Shown here: positions 21,203 to 31,541 of the stretch, in pieces
How positions within the stretch are numbered: the stretch's first letter is position 1
Layout: each line of letters opens with the position of its first letter
Assembly: GCF_033958435.1 (NCBI RefSeq)
Contig: NC_134138.1
Location: 2,864,001-2,928,000 of the forward strand
Direction of reading: 5' to 3'
Length of the DNA stretch: 64,000 nucleotides
DNA from: Carettochelys insculpta
Taxonomy: Eukaryota; Chordata; Testudines; Carettochelyidae
Position numbers and translations under genes: made by a program
Notes under the pieces: model-generated
Database searches by the model: none
What the model was told of the DNA's origin: nothing
Seen by the model: only the letters and a program-made list of their open reading frames with translations

Positions 21203-22150
21203 GTCCGTGGCACCTGGTGGCAGAGGCGGGATGTGCCATGGATGGAGCATGCGGCAGAGCTGGGAACGGTGGGGAGATGGCGTACAACCAGCTCATTAAA
21301 CAGGACATTGCAGAGCTGTGCAGAGAGGGCTGCCCAGTGGCAAATCCACCAACACCCAGCTCAGGGCCCAGCTGGAAGAGAACAATTGCTCCTTGGAGCT
21401 GGGGGTCTGGCCCCATGGGGAGCCGCTAGAAAGCCCCTGAGGGCACTGCAGGTCCCTGTCCAGCTGAGGGCCAGGAAGGGGCTGGAGCGACCAGCTGAAC
21501 CTGAGGGCTCCTGGAAACCACTCTGAGCAGCAGCTCAGCCCCGTTCGGCCTGTCCTCTGCAGAGTTGCAGCGTCTGGAGATTGAATTGAGGGTAAGCGTT
21601 GGACGAGCAGGATAAAGACCGGCAGGATCGAGAAAGATGACAGCAGCACAAATGGGTGATGCCAACACCAGGGGAGGCCAGCCAATCCAAGTGACCCACC
21701 AAGACCTAAGCCATCATGACTGTGGGCAGATGGGCCACCAGTGAGCCCAGTCCCCCAAGTTCCCAGACAGGCTGAGCAAACAGAGGCCTCATGGAGTTAA
21801 CTGGGTGGGGGCCCAGCAGCAGGAGGGGCCAGCTGCCCAGGCAGGACGGGATGGCAGTTCGCCCACACCTTGGAAGGAGGCTGACCCCCCAGGCCAGCTC
21901 CTCTGGTGGCCCGGATGCAAGGTTCTCTGTTCACAGGGCAGGGGCAGGGCTGCCTCTGCGGCACGAGTGCCCCATCCCCCTGGAGGTGGATGGCAGGAGG
22001 ACCGGGAGTTCTGGGACATGGGTGTGGACACGAGACAGGCCTAGCCTCATGTGGTGGCAGCAGACCAGGTGGCGCTCGACTCCCACTTGACACTGGCGGG
22101 CATAGCCAGGACCTGTTCAAGGTACCCGCAGCAAGAGTTTATATGAAGTA
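21203..22150 (+). pseudogene. Gypsy C gag and protease remnants
   Basis: Gag opens at 21277 (MAYNQLIKQDIAELCREG), just after the LTR and primer-site region, and continues with frameshifts to about 21530. A CCHC-like remnant (DCGQMGH) lies near 21720. 21800-22150 is where the protease would be, but no DTG/DSG box is preserved. Confidence 0.6.
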
Positions 22151-22199
22151 GGGGGAAAAGGAGGGGCCTCAATGAGTTGGGGGTGCACTATGATTTGCC

Positions 22200-23200
22200 A
22201 GAGGATGTGCTGATGGGGGGGTGACCTGGAGAACTGGCCAGGTGAACTTCCTCCCCCGCCCCCCATGCCCTCGTATTGACCTGCAGCCAGAGAAAGTGAG
22301 GGATGCTCTGCCCTGGCCTGGAGGAGGGCACCGGCTGGAGCCCCAGGGTCCTACCCTGGAAGATGGGATCCCCCAGAGCTGGGTTGCCAGGCCTGTGGCC
22401 CTGGACCCAGGCAGAGAGAGGGGACAGGTTCCCAACCCTTCCCTGGCAGTTTGAGTTCAAGGCCAAGTTGCAGAGAGAACCCTCCTTGCAGAAGCTGAGG
22501 GACCTGGCTGGCCTCAGCCCAGCCCAACCCCTGGGGGAGGACTGCAGGGAGAGATTTCCGTGGGAGGAGGGATTCCTATACCAGGAATGGGTTCCCCTAG
22601 GGAAAATGAAGTCATGGGGGGTGGGTCCAGAGACAGCTAGTGGATCCCCTGAATTTCTGCAGCAGACTGCTATACCTGGCCCACGATGTCCCACTCGCAG
22701 GACACCAGGTGATCCAGTGCACCAGGCAGACGTTGTTACAGAACTTAACTGGCCAGGAGTCTTTGATGTTGTCCAATGGTACTGCTGGTCCCGCGACCCC
22801 TGCCAGAGCGTGGGGAAGGCCCGAGAGAAGGGGAAAGTGGCCTTGAGGCCACTGGCCATCATGGATGTGACTTTAAAGAAGGTGGCCCTGGATATGGTGG
22901 GGCCCTTCAGTAAGGTGACTGATCTGGGCAGAAGTACCTTCTGGTGGTGGTAGATCTCACCACTTGCTACCCTCTACCAAGACTGACACCATGGCAGAGG
23001 CCCTGCTGTTCATTATCAGCAGGATGGGGTCCCCCAAGACTTCCTCACTGACCAGGGGTCCCTCTTCACGTCAGCCCTGCTGCAAAGCTCGTGGGAGAAG
23101 TGTGGGGTCCAGCACACCAGGGCCAGAGCCCACCATCCTCCGAGCAACGAGCTGGTGGAAGCATGCAGCTGAAGGCCTTCGCTGCTAAAGCAAAGCCTGA
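22200..23200 (+). pseudogene. Gypsy C integrase, directly after gag/protease
   Basis: Plus frames at 22303-22953 and 22640-22846 encode the integrase N-terminal region (EFKAKLQREPSLQKLRDLAG, FLYQEW), the zinc region (LLYLAHDVPLAGHQ, then a partly lost Cys pair), LDMVGPFSKV (first Asp, about 22890), FLTDQGSLFTS (second Asp, about 23045) and a degenerate NELVEAC (Glu, about 23148). It is cut after the core. No RT lies between protease and integrase, matching the arrangement of element A. Confidence 0.8.
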
Positions 23201-23234
23201 AGGTCTGGCGGGGGTGGGGACGGAGACCACGTTT

Positions 23235-23605
23235 CTTCTCAGCTTCCTGAAACAGGCGTCCTCGGAGGCAGCCGGCCTCTTGTTGTGCAGCTCGGTAACT
23301 CCTGGGGGAAGTGCGGCGCTGGGGCTGGAAGGGGGCAGCAGCAGGAGCACGTACAGGGGTCATACGATGCACTTCCTCACGGGTCAACCTGTCTTGGAAC
23401 CGCCGCCCTGGTGGTCAAATCCCACCTCAGGGCCGTCCTACGGCGGGTGGGAAGAGTTCTTTGAAAGGTCACATGACACCCTTTGCTTACACTCCTGCCT
23501 CCCTCTTGACCCCAGAAGTACCGTTGCAGGGGTGGGACGTCTGGTGACTGTGGGGGGGGCCTAGGTCAGAGGCGGGGCTGATGGTGGTGGTGGTATGACC
23601 GCCTT
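23235..23605. other. Unassigned unique stretch
   Basis: Not clearly transposon. The minus strand is open with ordinary-looking composition (VTELHNKRPAASEDACFRK, about 23300-23225) and a splice-acceptor-like CCAAGACAG upstream (23388-23396), but no family is recognised. Confidence 0.2.
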
Positions 23606-24775
23606 CTAGGGCAGCTCCCGCCACTGCAGTGCCAGGCTGGCCACCTCGCGCCTCTTGCACCGTGGTGGGGAGAGGAAAGGCTGCTGGCTTCCTGACAGGG
23701 TGTGGGGGGCCTGGCACTGCAGAAGTGGTTCAGCACTCCCCGCCAGCCCCCCATTCCTGCCCACCTCCTCGCCAGCCCCCCCACTCCCGCCCACCTCCAT
23801 GCCAGCCCCCCTCAATCCAACAAGCTCCCCGCCAGCCCCCACTCCTGCCCTGCTCCCTGCCAGCCCCCCATTCCTGCCTGCCTCCTCACCAGCCCCCCCA
23901 CATTCAACCAACTCCCTGCCAGCCCCCCACTCCTGCGCTGCTGCCCGCCAGCTGCCCCCACATCCAACCGGCTCCCCGCCAGCCACCCACCCCCGCCCTA
24001 CTCCCCACCAGCCCCTCCCACATCCATGTGGCTCCCCGCCAGCCCCCCAACTCCTGTCCAGCTCCCCACCAGCCCCCACACATCCAATTGACTCCCTGCC
24101 AGTCCCCTCCACTCCTGCTCTGCTCCCCGCCAGCTCCCCCACATCCACCTGGCTCTCCACCAGTCCCTCCACTCCAGCCCTGCTCCCCTGCTCCCCGCCA
24201 GCCCCCCGCACTTCAGCGCTGCTCTTCCCTCTCTGGTGCCCCAGCCTCGTGTGGCAGCCTGGGGTAGGGGCACTGTTCTGCAGAGGCAGAGCTCCCACCG
24301 ATCCAAACAGCTCGAAGGTCTTAACCGGATGCTGCATTTCCGCACTGTGGCTGAGCCAGTGGGGCGGCTGCCTGTGCTTTGGGACCTGCTCCAGCACCGG
24401 GAGGAATGGCCGGTTACTCTGGCCCCAGGCTGCAGGTGCGGGGATGCTGGGAGAGGCCAGACGGTGCTGGGCAGAGATGGGAGGGGCAGGAAGAGCGGTG
24501 GGGGGGGGCAGTTGTTTTCTCTCCTGTTCCCACCTGCTTTCCTGGTCCCCCCCACTCCCCGTGCACTGCGCCCCACACAGGAAAGCTGCCCCCTCCCATC
24601 GCTCTGCTGCTGGAGTGCTCAGGGCACCTGGGCCTGCAGCCCGGAAAGCTCCCCAGCTCTGCCCTGCTCACCTCGGCCAGCAGGGGCAGGGGGCTGGATG
24701 CGCACAAGAAGCTGTCGGCCCCCAGGGCCCTTTGGCCCAGTGCCCTCTGGGCTGGCAGCGCCACTGGCGGGTACC
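23606..24775 (-). other. Possible exons of an unidentified minus-strand gene
   Basis: Three segments have exon-like edges on the minus strand. 24775-24672 has acceptor CCCTCCAG and a strong donor GAG/GTGAGC; it reads [15 protein letters not shown]...LLAE with no stop. 24418 to about 24285 can follow in phase 0 (SNRPFLPVLEQVPKH...ELFGSVGALPLQN), but its donor is weak. 23691-23606 has acceptor CCCTGTCAG and ends in a stop (CKRREVASLALQWRELP). The plus strand is open over part of the same DNA with its own plausible splice sites (24285-24436), so the strand is uncertain. I do not recognise the product. SCRT1 neighbours known from mammals (DGAT1, TMEM249) do not match by eye. Confidence 0.2.
23720..24230 (+). 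repeat. Degenerate minisatellite, 29-31 bp units alternating in two types
   Basis: About 16 units begin CCAGCCCCCC. One type continues with ACTCCTGCCCTGCTCCCC, the other with ACATCCAAC.GGCTCCCCG, and they tend to alternate, giving a roughly 60-bp dimer. Both types recur in the 57-bp array at 24.95-26.18 kb. Confidence 0.8.
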
Positions 24776-24949
24776 CTGGAGGGAGTGAATGGGGAGCCAA
24801 GTGATCCGCTCCCAGCTTCCAGCAAGGGGGGAAGCACAAGGGGCTCCCCAACTCCCAGAGAACCAGCGGCTCCAGTACACAGCAGCCAACAAGAGCAGAG
24901 GGCACCCGGCTCCCCACAGACCCCCCAGTACTGCCCTGCTCCCCCCAGA

Positions 24950-26185
24950 CCCCCACATCCACCTGGCTCTCCACCAGCACCCCCAGCCTGCCTTGCTTCC
25001 CCCAGCCCCACACATCCACCCAGCTCCCCGCCTGTGCCCCCAGCCTGCTTTGCTCCCCCCAGCCCCACACATCCACCCAGCTCCCCGCCTGTGCCCCCAG
25101 CCTGCCCTGCTCCCCCCAGCCCCCCACATCCACCCAGCTCCCCGCCAGCGCCCCCAGCCTGCCTTGCTCCCCCCAGCCCCCCACATCCACCCAGCTCCCC
25201 GCCTGTGCCCCCAGCCTGCCCTGCTCCCCCCAGCCCCCCACATCCACCCAGCTCCCCGCCAGTGCCCCCAGCCTGCCTTGCTTCCCCCAGCCCCACACAT
25301 CCACCCAGCTCCCCGCCTGTGCCCCCAGCCTGCTTTGCTCCCCCCAGCCCCACACATCCACCCAGCTCCCCGCCTGTGCCCCCAGCCTGCCCTGCTCCCC
25401 CCAGCCCCACACATCCACCCAGCTCCCCGCCTGTGCCCCCAGCCTGCCCTGCTCCCCCCAGCCCCCCACATCCACCCAGCTCCCCGCCTGTGCCCCCAGC
25501 CTGCCTTGCTCCCCCCAGCCCCCCACATCCACCCAGCTCCCCGCCTGTGCCCCCAGCCTGCCCTGCTCCCCCCAGCCCCCCACATCCACCCAGCTCCCCG
25601 CCTGTGCCCCCAGCCTGCCCTGCTCCCCCCAGCCCCCCACATCCACCCAGCTCCCCGCCTGTGCCCCCAGCCTGCCTTGCTCCCCCCAGCCCCCCACATC
25701 CACCCAGCTCCCCGCCTGTGCCCCCAGCCTGCCCTGCTCCCCCCAGCCCCCCACATCCACCCAGCTCCCCGCCTGTGCCCCCAGCCTGCCCTGCTCCCCC
25801 CAGCCCCCCACATCCACCCAGCTCCCCGCCAGTGCCCCCAGCCTGCCCTGCTCCCCCCAGCCCCCCACATCCACCCAGCTCCCCGCCAGCGCCCCCAGCC
25901 TGCCCTGCTCCCCCCAGCCCCCCACATCCACCCAGCTCCCCGCCTGTGCCCCCAGCCTGCCCTGCTCCCCCCAGCCCCCCACATCCACCCAGCTCCCCGC
26001 CAGCGCCCCCAGCCTGCCTTGCTCCCCCCAGCCCCCCACATCCACCCAACTCCCCACAGACCACGCAGTCCTGCCCTGCTCCCCCCAGCCCCCCACATCC
26101 ACCCAGCTCCCCGCCTGTGCCCCCAGCCTGCCCGGCTCCCCCCAGCCCCCCACATCCACCCAGCTCCCCTCCAGACCCAACCCCC
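24950..26185 (+). repeat. 57-bp minisatellite, about 21 units
   Basis: The unit runs TGCCCCCAGCCTGCCCTGCT, CCCCCCAGCCCCCCACATCC, ACCCAGCTCCCCGCCTG (57 bp). Because the period is a multiple of three and stop-free, long open frames appear on both strands (proline-rich plus, glycine/tryptophan-rich minus); these are artefacts. Units differ by few substitutions (GCCTGTG or GCCAGTG or GCCAGCG; CTTGCT or CCTGCT). Confidence 0.95.
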
Positions 26186-26214
26186 TGCTCTGTGCCCCTT
26201 TCATCCCCCTCCCT

Positions 26215-26620
26215 GAACCACCCCCGGTTGTGCGGCTCCGGAGCGCGGCGAAGGGGCCGGCCGGGCTGCGCTCCCAGCGCCGGCCGGAGCGCAGCGGGGC
26301 AGCGGGGGCCGAGCCGCCCCGGGCAGTCGGGGAGGCAGCTCGGGCTGGGCCTGCTGAGAGACCCGAGCCTGGGGCCCGATCCCGCCTCTGGCAGCCCGGC
26401 TTGGCCGCGCAGCTGTTCGCGGGCCGGGGCCGCCAGGGCTGATCGGGGGAGGGGCGGGAACCCCCAGTTCCCCCCTGCGCAGCGCCACCTCCAGCCGTGG
26501 GAATCGCGGCTCGCATATAAATATTCATGAGAAGGGGTCTAGCCCCGCCCCGCCAGGCGGAGCCCCGTCCCCCACGCTCACGGGTTGGGGTGACTGTGGC
26601 GCTATTCCATCGACTTCTAC
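26215..26620. promoter_or_regulatory. CpG island with TATA-like element
   Basis: CpG-dense DNA (GCGGCGAAGGGGCCGGCC and similar) sits between two minisatellites. At its end lies CATATAAATATTCATGAG (26513-26530), a plausible plus-strand TATA box in otherwise GC-rich DNA. No coding exon can be assigned on either strand. Confidence 0.45.
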
Positions 26621-26644
26621 ACAGACACCTGCCCCACGGCTTTC

Positions 26645-27965
26645 CCCACCGCCAGACACACCCCGCCCCCACCCCACCTACACCCCTCCCCCCACATCTC
26701 TCCCCATGCCCAGACACACCCCGCCCCCACTCCCTCAACATCCCTCCCCCACATCTCTCTCCATCCCCAGACACACCCCGCCCCCACCCCACCTACACCC
26801 CTCCCCCCACATCGCTCCCCATGCCCAGACACACCCCGCCCCCACTCCCTCAACATCCCTCCCCCACATCTCTCTCCATCCCCAGACACACCCCGCCCCC
26901 ACCCCACCTACACCCCTCCCCCCACATCTCTCCCCATGCCCAGACACACCCCGCCCCCACTCCCTCAACATCCCTCCCCCACATCTCTCTCCATCCCCAG
27001 ACACACCCTGCCCCCACCCCACCTACACCCCTCCCCCCACATCGCTCCCCATGCCCAGACACACCCCGCCCCCACTCCCTCAACATCCCTCCCCCACATC
27101 TCTCTCCATCCCCAGACACACCCTGCCCCCACCCCACCTACACCCCTCCCCCCACATCGCTCCCCATGCCCAGACACACCCCGCCCCCACTCCCTCAACA
27201 TCCCTCCCCCACATCTCTCTCCATCCCCAGACACACCCCGCCCCCACCCCACCTACACCCCTCCCCCCACATCTCTCCCCATGCCCAGACACACCCCGCC
27301 CCCACTCCCTCAACATCCCTCCCCCACATCCCTCTCCATCCCCAGACACACCCCGCCCCCACCCCACCTACACCCCTCCCCCCACATCTCTCCCCATGCC
27401 CAGACACACCCCGCCCCCACTCCCTCAACATCCCTCCCCCACATCTCTCTCCATCCCCAGACACACCCTGCCCCCACCCCACCTACACCCCTCCCCCCAC
27501 ATCGCTCCCCATGCCCAGACACACCCCGCCCCCACTCCCTCAACATCCCTCCCCCACATCTCTCTCCATCCCCAGACACACCCTGCCCCCACCCCACCTA
27601 CACCCCTCCCCCCACATCGCTCCCCATGCCCAGACACACCCCGCCCCCACTCCCTCAACATCCCTCCCCCACATCTCTCTCCATCCCCAGACACACCCCG
27701 CCCCCACCCCACCTACACCCCTCCCCCCACATCTCTCCCCATGCCCAGACACACCCCGCCCCCACTCCCTCAATATCCCTCCCCCACATCTCTCTCCATC
27801 CCCAGACACCCCACCCCTCACCCCATCTACACCCTCCTCCAACATGTCTCCCCATCCCCAGACACACCCCGCCCCCACTCCCTCAACATCCCTCCCCCAC
27901 ATCTCTCTCCATCCCCAGACACACCCCGCCCCCACCCCTGCCCATCCACACCCCTCCCCCCACTT
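26645..27965 (+). repeat. 115-bp minisatellite, about 11 units
   Basis: Each unit contains CATGCCCAGACACACCCCGC, CCTCAACATCCCTCCCCCAC and CCATCCCCAGACACACC(C/T)CG. The unit is an imperfect two-part repeat (about 57 + 58 bp). Minus-strand frames recur exactly every 115 bp from 26735 to 27540. Units are nearly identical except the last two. The C-rich strand is pyrimidine/CA-rich. Confidence 0.95.
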
Positions 27966-28330
27966 CTCTCCCTGCCCCCAGATACAGCCCACCCCACCCA
28001 CACACGCCCACACCCACCCCTAAATCCCTCCCCTCACATCTCTCTGCACCCCAATCTCTTCACCCTATACCCACCCTCCCCCCACATCTCTTCCCACCTC
28101 CACACACAACCCTCCCCTCACCGACCTGCCCCAGCTCTCTCCCCACCTCAAACACACACAGGCCTGCCACACAGCTTCCCCCCCCACACAAACACCCCCC
28201 CCGCATCTTCCCCCTTCCCACACTCACATTCAGACCTGCCCCTTAGCTCCCTCACCCCATACACGTACCGATCTCCCCCCAGCTCTCCCACCCCTCCCCC
28301 CAGCTCTCCCCGCCCCCGCCCTGGATGCAC
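27966..28330 (+). repeat. C- and CACA-rich low-complexity DNA
   Basis: Degenerate continuation of the array (CCACACCC, CATCTCT, CCAGCTCTCCC). No gene. Confidence 0.6.
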
Positions 28331-28920
28331 ACAGCTGCCCCTCCCCGCTCACGCCTCCGGGGCCGGCGCTCGCTCTCTCCCCGGCGCGCACCGCCCGGCC
28401 GGGCGCCTGGCACCGGGGCCGCGACCTGTAGAGCCTCCGCCTCGCCCGGGCAGCGCCAGGGCCCCGCCGAGCCGCAGCCGCCGCTGCCCGCCAGGCTCCG
28501 CCGCTCGGCCAGCGCCCGCCGCCCGCGGAGCGGCCTTTGTTCGGCGCAGAACAATACCGGGCTGTGGGGGCAGGGCCGCGCGGGGAAGGGGCGGGGGCTG
28601 CAGCCGCCGGCCCGCCCGGCTCGGCTCCCGGGCAGCCCCAGGGCTCGGCAGCTGCCCTCTCCGGCGGGGGTCGCCTTTGTGTGCCGGGCGACGGGAGGGG
28701 CTGGGGGGCCCGGCTCCCACCCCCCACTGCACCAGGAGCCCTCCCCACCGTGCAGGCAGGGGACCCTCCTCAGCAGCCAGCACCGGGCAGAACTCGGCCG
28801 GGGCTCAGCCCCATCCTGCTGAAGCCTTTACATGGTGCTGAGCGAGCCCCGGGACCTCAGCTGCTCCCCCGGGGGCGGGTCTCGGGGGAAGCTGCTGCGG
28901 GCCGCCGGACAATGAGGGTT
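28330..28920. promoter_or_regulatory. CpG island with palindromic SOX-like site
   Basis: Very CpG-rich. At 28534-28558 it contains CTTTGTTC-GGCGCA-GAACAATACC, two SOX-type half sites facing each other. It lies about 2.6 kb beyond the SCRT1 stop codon. It could be a promoter of an unseen transcript or an enhancer; no exon is supported. Confidence 0.45.
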
Positions 28921-28954
28921 TAGCGACAAAGCCCCCCCACAAAAGCCTCTCTCG

Positions 28955-29015
28955 ACACAAACAAACAAACAAACAAAAAAAAAGCTTCTCTCGACACAAA
29001 CAAAAGCCTCTCTCG
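28955..29015 (+). repeat. CAAA microsatellite between two AAGCYTCTCTCGACA copies
   Basis: (CAAA)n at 28959-28978, with AAGCCTCTCTCGACACAAAC and AAGCTTCTCTCGACACAAAC on its two sides and a third partial copy at 29004. Confidence 0.8.
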
Positions 29016-29040
29016 ATAGCCCGTTTTCGTTTGTTCTCGT

Positions 29041-29046
29041 TTTATT
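29041..29046 (-). terminator. Candidate SCRT1 polyadenylation signal
   Basis: TTTATT on the plus strand is AATAAA on the minus strand. It is the only canonical hexamer I found between here and the SCRT1 stop codon, giving a 3'UTR of about 2.5 kb if used. Confidence 0.35.
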
Positions 29047-31541
29047 GTGAAGTGCGCGAGAGGCCGTTGCCTTTGTGCTTTACTGGGTCATCATTCAAAT
29101 ACTGGCTCAAAAATGGTTCCCGGGGGAAAGTTTCCAGGAACCGGCTTAGAGTCTCTACAGCTTGTAAAAATCATGTAAATTTCCAAATGGTAATTCCAAG
29201 GCATCCTTGCGATATACACCCTTGGCGAGTACAAAACGGAGGTCTAACTAATACAAGTCCTTCTACCTGAATTCGCTAAGTTTCATTTTGTGCTGCTTGA
29301 AGTTAGTCGGCAAATGGAGAGGCTAAAAGGGGGCGTAAAAAGAGCCGGAGCATCCACGTGGCTTTTGCAAAAGGAGGGGTTGGCCCCCGTGTCTCCCCTG
29401 GGGGCGGCCCGGCTCGCTCTTTGGGGCTGGGCCCAGGCCTGCGTCCCCCCAGCGGCCCTGAGAGCGCGGCCAAGGGGGAGCGGCTGCTCCGCCGGCTTCG
29501 AGCTCCTGCCCAGAGCCCGGGGCTGTAGCTCCGCCGGGTGCCAGGTTCGCTCCTCCTGCCTGCCACGGGCGAGCCTGGGCGGGGGCCCCTCTCTGGCTTC
29601 CCCCCCAGCTACTTGGGCTCCAAGCCCGGATGGGCGGCTGTTCCTTCAAGACTGGCTAGAAAAAAGTAACTAAATCGCTTGCAGTTCCCCTGGTCGGCAC
29701 CGCAAGCGTCTAATCCTACAACTACCATGAAGTCAAAGGCAGGCAGTGCATACATGAGACGGGAAGGGAGATTCCTCATAGTCTATCCCCACTACACTGG
29801 CATAGTCCCTGATATTTGTTGCTATTAAGAATATTGGATTAAAATGTACCTGATTTCTCAGTAATACTATTTGTCTTAAAAATAACATGCATTACCTTAA
29901 TTATTGCTCTATAAGTTCAGTCTCGGACTCCTAAGGAGACATATTGCCCTCAAATATACGAGCTAAGGTTTGGCAAAGAAACAGAGAACCGAAAAACTCA
30001 ACCCAGAATCGAAAGCGTCGCGACATTGGCATAGATTGAAGGGGTTGTGGGTTACATGCAGCGAACCCGAGAGCCCCGGGCGGCGGCGGGGCCTCGGCTC
30101 GTCCTGGCTTCTTCTTCTTTTTTTTTCGTGTTTTTTGTTTTGTTTTGTTTGTTTTTTTGTTTTTCCTTCCAAGAAAGGGCGAAGGCTTTGGCATAGTTAA
30201 GGGAGGGTTGGCAACCCGCGGAGCGGGGCTTGGACGTAAACAGCCGGGCGGCGGGTGAAAGGCGGAGTCCCTTCACCCCGGGGGCTGCCCGAAAAGAAAG
30301 AAACAATCAAACAAACAAACAGTGGAACGAACAAACAAACAAACAATCCAATAAATAAATAAATAAATAAATAAATGGCTACAGGAGGGGGCGTGTCCCC
30401 CCCGTGTCTCTGTCGATAGATTAAAAAACTCTGCGAAACAAAGTCGGAAGAACTCAACCCAGGCATTTCTGAACCTAAAGACTGAGGCCCGGAAGCCCCG
30501 TTGGAGCGGAGGCCGCGTGGGGCGCCCAGAGGCTGGCTCGGGGTTCCCTTTGCCGGCGGACGCTTGGCGGTCGTTGGCTGCGGAGTGCGAGCGAGCTCCC
30601 GCGGGTTTTCCCTTTTTCGTGTTTGTCTTCGCTCCGGGGAAGGCTGGAGCCTGGTACGCAGAAGGGGGGAAGCGGGGCTAGCGGCTGGATTCCCGCGGGG
30701 AGGCAGCCCCCCAGGACCAAGCGAGGGGGGCTGAGTCAGTCTCCGAGGGCGGAGGGGGGGCGGTCTCGGTTGCTGTGCTCTGTACTGGAGTGGGGGTGGG
30801 GGCTGGGAGAAGCGGAGAGAGAGGACTCCCAGAGAAGGCTTAGGGGTCCCCACAGAGGCGGGGAGAGGGGACCCCGAAAGGACTGGAGAGGTGATGAGTC
30901 CCAGAGAGTAGGTGGGTGGGTGGGAGGGCTCCCGCGGGGGGTACCTGGAGAGGCAGGGAGGGAGACCCCGCCAGGGACGGAGGGGGAGGGGCTCCCGGAG
31001 AGTGCTAAAATCCCGCCCCAGATGGAGGGGAGGGATTCCCAGAGACACGTAGGGGGGAGGGTCCCTGCAGGGACGGGAGAGGAGAGGGGGTCCCGTGGGT
31101 GCTCGCCGGGAGAGAGGGACCCCCGAACGGCCAGGAAGGCGGAGGCCCGCCGGGGGAGAGAGGCCCGTCAGGGACGGATGGGGGGCTTGTCGGGCCTGGA
31201 GGGGGGCTCCTGGAGCTGCCGGCCGGGAGACTGGAGCCCGCCGGGGCGGAGGGAGGCTTCCGCAGGGGCCGGCCGGGGGAGGGGGGTCTCTCGGAGGGGG
31301 GCTTGCCGGGGCGGAGGGGCCGGCTGGAGGAGAGGGGGGCCCGCCGGGGGCGGAGGCGGGGGGGTTCCTGGAGGGGCCGGCTGGAGGAGAGGGGACCCCC
31401 AGGGGCGGAGGGGGAGACTCCCGGGGGGGCCGGCCGGGGGAGGGGGGTCTCTCGCGGGGGGGTTTGCCGGGGCGGAGGGGCCGGCCGGAGGAGAGGGGGG
31501 CCCGCCGGGGGCGGAGGCGTGGAGGCTCTCGGGGGCCCCGG
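29047..31541 (-). other. SCRT1 3' flank, probable 3'UTR
   Basis: No supported gene. It holds a moderately AT-rich unique part (29660-30010), poly-T/TTTTG runs (30115-30165), CAAA and AAAT microsatellites (30303-30377), and G-rich DNA from 30620 to 31540. 31270-31360 is repeated at about 31438-31528 (period about 168 bp; shared GGCCGGCYGGAGGAGAGGGG), a recent-looking duplication with strong quadruplex potential. Confidence 0.4.

Noticed and set aside
24236..26530. 764-codon proline-rich plus-strand frame and 792-codon minus-strand frame
   Set aside because: Both come from the 57-bp (19-codon) minisatellite, which stays open on either strand; no domain, no conserved ends.
26527..28841. Pro/Thr/His-rich frames of 498 and 711 codons
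   Set aside because: They run through the 115-bp array; the period is not a multiple of three and all frames are stop-free because the array is C-rich.
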